From Tubulanus polymorphus (Eukaryota > Nemertea > Palaeonemertea > Tubulaniformes > Tubulanidae): a DNA stretch of 64,000 bases. Shown here piece by piece: positions 58,687 through 64,000 of this stretch. Below the pieces are notes generated by a model, which was not told where the DNA came from, searched no databases, and saw only the letters and a program-made list of their open reading frames with translations. The DNA lies in the NCBI RefSeq assembly GCF_964204645.1, contig NC_134025.1, positions 12,839,001 through 12,903,000 of the forward strand. Reading direction: 5' to 3'. The position numbers and the translations under genes are program-made. Every line of letters starts with the position of its first letter. Position 1 is the first letter of the stretch.

Positions 58687-59147
58687 GGGACCGTTCATTA
58701 AGTACGCACGCAAGTCCTAGGTAGGACCTCAATGGCAAAAGCGTACGATCCGCATACAAAGCTAGGTAGCTATTAACACAAAGCGTACTTACTTAAAAAA
58801 TCAAAGTGCTCTAATTGTTGTAGTAGCCTGGCTGCTCATCTGTAGGTATTAGTTCAGCCATGAGTCTGGAACAATATGGTGAATCCATTACACTTTTTAA
58901 AAGGCAGCATCCTAGTAAATCCCTTCAAGAGGAACAAGCTTTATGGTGTGATAGTTAAAGTCTCAAATAATAGAATTTATTTGTACTATAATAAAACAGA
59001 CCAGTAACAAGTGTTTTTTATGTTTTATACTACATGATCAATCATTGCGTACGTAAGGCAATATAGTACAATGTGCGTACATAAGGTAGGACCTTGAAAT
59101 AAGAAATAAGGTCCTATTTTTTGCGTACGTACTTAATGAACGGTCCC
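58687..59147. mobile_element. MITE, 461 bp, with 27-bp inverted ends
   Basis: Starts GGGACCGTTCATTAAGTACG and ends with the complement. TAGGACCT / AGGTCCTA follows inside each end, and GCGTACGTA-like words recur at 58741, 58789, 59048 and 59073. No coding capacity. I see no clear target duplication. Mobilised, if at all, by an unknown autonomous partner. Confidence 0.75.
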
Positions 59148-62100
59148 GTTCTACCCTGGTCCGGGTAAGAGGGACGACGAGAAGGTCCACGACACCGACA
59201 GTCCTTCCCCCGTTGGCGCTAATACAAGGAAGTAGAGAAATGGAGCAAAATCTCCACACGTCTTACCCTCACGAGAGCTGTAGATAAGAATGACTTGTCC
59301 CCCAGGACAAACATTCAAAAACGTTTATGAGAGCACTGGGAGACGAGCGCATCAACCGGCTTGGCAACGAGCACCTCAACCCGCTCGGAGCCAAAAAATA
59401 GGTATTGGGTTCGGGGACTTCCTTCGCGAGCGACACCTCACGGGGGAAGCCTGCAAAAATAATGATGGCCGCGAACGCGAAATAATTATATGAAATACAA
59501 GATACGAAGACACACGACTATGTACAGTACATAGCATATCAAACGGTAAAAAGGTCGACCAACTCTAAACGAGGGCGGGACCGGAGTTGGACTCTGTAAC
59601 AGAAAGGAAACCCGCGGTTCTGCTACATAATCCACATGATGTTGTTGATGGTTGTTGTTGTTGCGATGCATTTCCAATGCTCTACATTCCTCATCACACA
59701 AACTACAGTTGAATCCCGTTCACGAAAATCCTAGAATAAGGACAGTATCTTAAATCCCTGACGATGTCATAGGCCGTAATACGAAAACCCGTCTACAACG
59801 ATGTGATTTTGGTATCAAATTTTGTAATGAATAAACGCGTTTTACTTTTTGTAAATTAAGAAAATATGTTAACCAACCTTTGAATTTTCATTCCTGGCTT
59901 AACCACAAAATTTTAACCACAACCTTTTTCGCTTTGACCATTGTAAGTTATAGGAAAGTGGATGTATATGTTGTTGTTTACTTATTAAAGCTACGAGAAT
60001 GGAAGAAAAAGAGCAGTCAATAAATAGGCTTCAACACCGGTGAAAGGCCATTTCTACTTAATAAACAGAACTAGAATCAGTCAAGCGCTTCAAAAGTTAT
60101 GAAGGAATTCGTTGGCTGAAAATCACACTTCTCAGCCATGGAGTCCCCATTAGGAAATGAACTACAGTTCATAAGGTCAAATGGTGACCAAATGTCACCC
60201 GATTTTGATCAGACTCCCGGAAAATATAAAATGATGGTTTCTCTATCGATTGAAAATATTTTATGAATTGTTGACAATTTCAATTAAAGGTTATTAGCAT
60301 AGTTTGTGTTTGCAGGGGGCAATCTTACCACGGCAAGTGGTCATGACACTGTCTTTGGATGGTTAGAAAATGTTGATCTGTCTTTCATCTGTTGTAGTCC
60401 CTTTTAGAAGAAGTCTGAAAATGGCCTTATTTGTTTTCTTAAATATTTGTGCACTCAATTTTAAGAATTTCAGGGGTGATTCGTTGTATATGACATGATA
60501 ATCGTATATAAGTCAGTAGCGCTGTAGGTCTGTGAATACGGTGAAAAATTACTATTTCATCGATTATACATGCATATACGTGCTTTCGTTGATTGCCATA
60601 GATAACATCATAAATAGCACCATCGTTGAATGTTAACTATATGCACGTAATGAAGGATAAATGAATGACTAATTTACGGCTAAGTAGAGATACTTTTTCC
60701 GATCAGACAGATCTCAGGTCGTTTAATATATATTAAAGTTTCTAAAAAAATGTTATAAAGATGTATAATCTACCTATATTACCAGTTTTCAGAAAGGACA
60801 ATATCACAAAACTGACTGTTAATAAACAAGAACATGTTGCTGGGTCAATACGGCTATTCAACAAAGCATTCTTGTAGTATGCTACAATGGTACCATACTT
60901 CAAAGAACTTCAGGGCACCAGAAAAGATTTTACCTTTAGGCTAAACAAAAATGATACCTTGAGGTCATTTTTGTAAAAATTTGTAAACAGTTCATTTCTA
61001 TAGCGTCTGTAATAATAAAATTGACCAGATTTTAAAAAATGCAGTGTAGTATAGGGATAGGCGGCTGGTCAGGTCAACTTTTAAGCTCAGCAGTGCGGAG
61101 AAACAAGCTATTAAATTTTTTTAGCCTTAAATATCTTTCATATTTTAAGACAACATTCTAGGGTTGAAATCAATTGTTAGATCAGAGTAATAAGTTTTTT
61201 CAACGGTCTTCCACTATATAAGTAAGTAAGCTTAATCACAAACAATTGTTGTATATTGCACATGAATAATATAGTCTCTCATTGCGACGATAGAGTGTAC
61301 AGGTAATTCAAATCATTTCTCCTTTCGAAACATATTAACAATGAAATTTTGATTCTTTCCATTGAAGGTTTTTTGAGCCACCTTTTGGTGAACCACTGAA
61401 TCTTCGAACATAGTAAACAATTTAATCAATTACTTGACAAGATTCAAATACAAGTTTTGCTGATTTATATGTTACATTTGCTCCTTGATCGCCCAACTAT
61501 TTCCTTAACTTATATTTCAACCAGGTTATCGTTGAGATCTTCTTTCCTAATCCCCCTCGGAGATTAACTACTAGTCCTATGTTCCATTTATATTTGAAAG
61601 CTTGTTTCGGTGTTGATAGGACAAGTACATATGCCAAAGCCATAAGCTGTATTTGATATGACCGCATGGAAGTGCATTAAGCTTCCAAAAGAAAGATCAC
61701 CACCACAATATTTCAAACTGTCATTCGTGTCACAGAAAAGTAGACCTAGCTGTATAAACGCACTACTTAACCCATTAGCACTCAGGAATTTTACTATGTA
61801 GTGTCAATTACTCCTCAGAAAATCCAAGTTCATCACGATACCGAATAGCTCTTTGCTGTTTATTGTCATGCACTACAAGTTATTGTTATTTTTTAGTAAA
61901 TAGTCAAGGCTTTCATATAATATACAATTTGATGAGGTGGGCCACCAAAATCATGTCCTTCTGGCCCCCCAAAATTCATCCAAACTTACTTGGATTTGAA
62001 GAAAGCACTCAGGTATGTCATGTTCATACTGGAAATACTTGAGAAATTGAAATAGGAGGATGTTGATTTCTGTTTGGTGTTTCGAGGACTTAGGTGTTTA

Positions 62101-63104
62101 GTTTATCATAAGCTATTGGAATCGAATCCCACTACAACCGTTTCTGTGCAGAATACAAAAAGTGCCGGGCGGATTTGTGTGGCTTTAGTGCTTATGGGTT
62201 AATGTTGGCCTACAGTCCACAGGTTTCTCTGATTCGGAATATTCATCGGGTCAATCCCTGATACATAAAACAACTCCCAAAATATGGAAGAGATATTTAG
62301 AATCATCTAGGCCTACTTACTAAAAATTTTGGAAAACTAAGTCACAGGAAATGTGATTCACTAATTTGCATTTGTGATAAAATGATGTCTTGGTTATGCA
62401 ACATTATGTAATACATAATATACAGGAGATTGGCTGGAATGAATTTTCATTGTCTTGAGCATGAGCTACAATCCAGTGTGGCGGTGGTTTGCATCTATGT
62501 GGTTTTGAGCAATGGTTCATCAACATTCAATTGAAAATAATCAACAGCTGCAGCCAAGGTATTCACATCTAGGGCATACATCAAGAATGAGAAATGTGCT
62601 CTAAAACTTTTAAGAAAATATTTCACATCTTACAATTTACTCATCGAAATGAATCCATCAATATTTTCAGGCCAGTGTCATCACACCTACTGGTCCAGTT
62701 TCTCAACTGGCTAAGGTATCCTCAGCTGCCTCCATGGTCATTCCTGTAAAGCTGAAAGAGAGTAAACGTATGGAATTCAGAGTTGGCCCATAATAACTGA
62801 ATAGCTAAATAAAGTGGATAGAAGAAATCAATGAGTAATGAACAGAAGTATACACAAATGCATGTAGTGGTATACATTGTAAAATCAGTTTTCATGCACT
62901 AAATGTTTGAACAGGAATTGTTATTACAGCTAACCAGTGGTAGGGTTGATTTTAACAGAGTGAAAATATAGGAATCCAGGTAATTATGCCAGAGGTAAAA
63001 AGGTAGCCACTTAAAGATACTATCAATACTCAGATTTCAGCTCGCTCTGATTTATGTATGAATGAATGATAGATTCAGGCAGCAAAATCGCATAAGGTAT
63101 CCAA
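59148..63104. other. Nearly 4 kb without a recognised gene
   Basis: No domain-bearing frame on either strand, no paired repeats that I could see. 59160-59480 is GC-richer than the rest. A possible exon (62672-62720, ASVITPTGPVSQLAK between an AG and a GT) is too short to trust. This may be host intron or intergenic DNA. Confidence 0.45.
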
Positions 63105-64000
63105 ACTAGGGGTCCAGGGACACCATGCCCACTTGGGAAGTGGTTTCCAATGCTCAACAATCTAACAATTTCAACGTTCAACGCCAACTGGTGACCATAT
63201 ACAAAAACCAATGACCTTGAACCTCACCACAATCATAGAACATGTCAGCAGCTATGATTTTGTAATTGATTGTGATAACAAAATATGTCTCATTACCAAT
63301 TTAATATGGAAATACTAAGTATTCTACTATTCAACGCCCCCTGGTGACCATATTCAAAACCCAATGACCTTAAAACTCACCATAATCATAGAACATGTCA
63401 TAAACTACAACTTTGCAATTGATCATGATAACAAAATATGTCTCGTTACCAATTTAATATGGAAATACTAAGTATTCTACTATTCAACGCCCCCTGGTGA
63501 CCATATTCAAAACCCAATGACCTTAAAACTCACCATAATCATAGAACATGTCATAAACTACAACTTTGCAATTGATCATGGTAACAAAATATGCCTAGGT
63601 ACCAATCTAATAAGGAGATACTAAGTTATTCTACTATTCAACGCCCCCTGGTGACCATATAGAATAACTAATGTCCTTAAAACTCACCACAATCATAGAT
63701 GATGTCATGAGCAACAACTTTGCAATTAATTATGGTAACAAAATATGCTTAGGTATCAATATAATGTGGAAAAACTTTTTCCCACCTTCCAATGAGTACT
63801 GATACCAAGATGGCCGCCAATTGCGTCACAAATGGCCGATCAAAAATACCTGGCTCAGGTATAAAACAACCCTTTCCAAGGAATACCCATCAAAAATTGC
63901 AATGAGAAATGGCAAACCAGTAGGAAGCTACAGGACTCAGAATTTGGGCCAAAATTTTTGGGCACTAAAAAGGTCATAGGACGGCCATCTTGCGTCCGAT
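63105..64000 (-). repeat. Interspersed repeat, copy D, cut by the window edge
   Basis: Plus strand starts ACTAGGGGTCCAGGGACACC, the 3' terminus of the repeat on the minus strand. Tandem cores lie at 63180, 63334, 63486 and 63641 (153-bp period); units two and three are almost identical. The GCCATCTTG module follows at 63811 and 63984. The 5' terminus lies outside the window. Confidence 0.8.

Noticed and set aside
59038-59701. Short minus-strand frames next to the MITE
   Set aside because: One overlaps the MITE end; none shows a domain.
62672-62720. Possible host exon flanked by AG and GT
   Set aside because: Too short, no recognisable protein, downstream frame closes quickly.

Overview
The window looks like nuclear DNA of a metazoan, probably a marine invertebrate. 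The DNA is AT-rich, genes are split by GT-AG introns, TAGGCCTA-type words are common, and nearly everything recognisable is a eukaryotic transposable element (TE). I cannot name the species. I saw no certain host gene, no tRNA or rRNA, and nothing bacterial.

Layout. 1-4554: right part of a Polinton/Maverick (broken capsid-like gene, broken protein-primed DNA polymerase B) ending in a 269-bp palindrome. 5.9-6.6 kb: hAT 5' end. 6.6-7.36 kb: very small LTR element. 8338-19352: Harbinger transposon (CAG target duplication) whose accessory gene is cut by a 7.6-kb ISL2EU-type transposon (11326-18971) carrying a THAP/DDE transposase and a SAP-SWIM-YqaJ nuclease. 19.5-26.8 kb: a LINE in two pieces, 3' part at 19.5-20.5 kb and 5' part at 24.1-26.7 kb, with a Mutator-like transposase and a His-Me finger endonuclease fragment in the space where the reverse transcriptase should be. 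27-35.8 kb: a second Harbinger (ALP1-like), apparently split by an interspersed repeat (copy A), itself split by a 5240-bp pogo-like transposon whose 12-exon, 690-codon transposase gene reads without any break. 37.7-43.3 kb: scrap heap (PHD-like, Ulp1-like, Mutator-like, Gypsy, ISL2EU, YqaJ-like and RPA OB-fold pieces). 43.3-48.1 kb: a Helentron-type Helitron encoding a 2A peptide, a peptidase-like region and the Rep domain, interrupted by a 2071-bp LTR. 47.9-49.4 kb: two head-to-tail copies of the interspersed repeat. 49.4-52.3 kb: LTR-element and hAT fragments. 54.8-58.3 kb: hAT-like transposase pseudogene. 58.7-59.1 kb: a MITE. 59.1-63.1 kb: no recognisable gene. 63.1-64 kb: another repeat copy, running off the edge.

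How it fits together. The window is a stack of insertions that can be partly ordered: pogo into repeat A into Harbinger 2; a 1.2-kb insert into ISL2EU into Harbinger 1; an LTR into the Helentron. The most interesting points are the apparently intact pogo-like element with iterated subterminal motifs, the sign that the abundant tandem-containing repeat shares its 5' terminus with the Helentron and so may be mobilised by it, the 2A peptide inside the Helentron gene, and the Mutator-like transposase lying convergent to a His-Me finger endonuclease.
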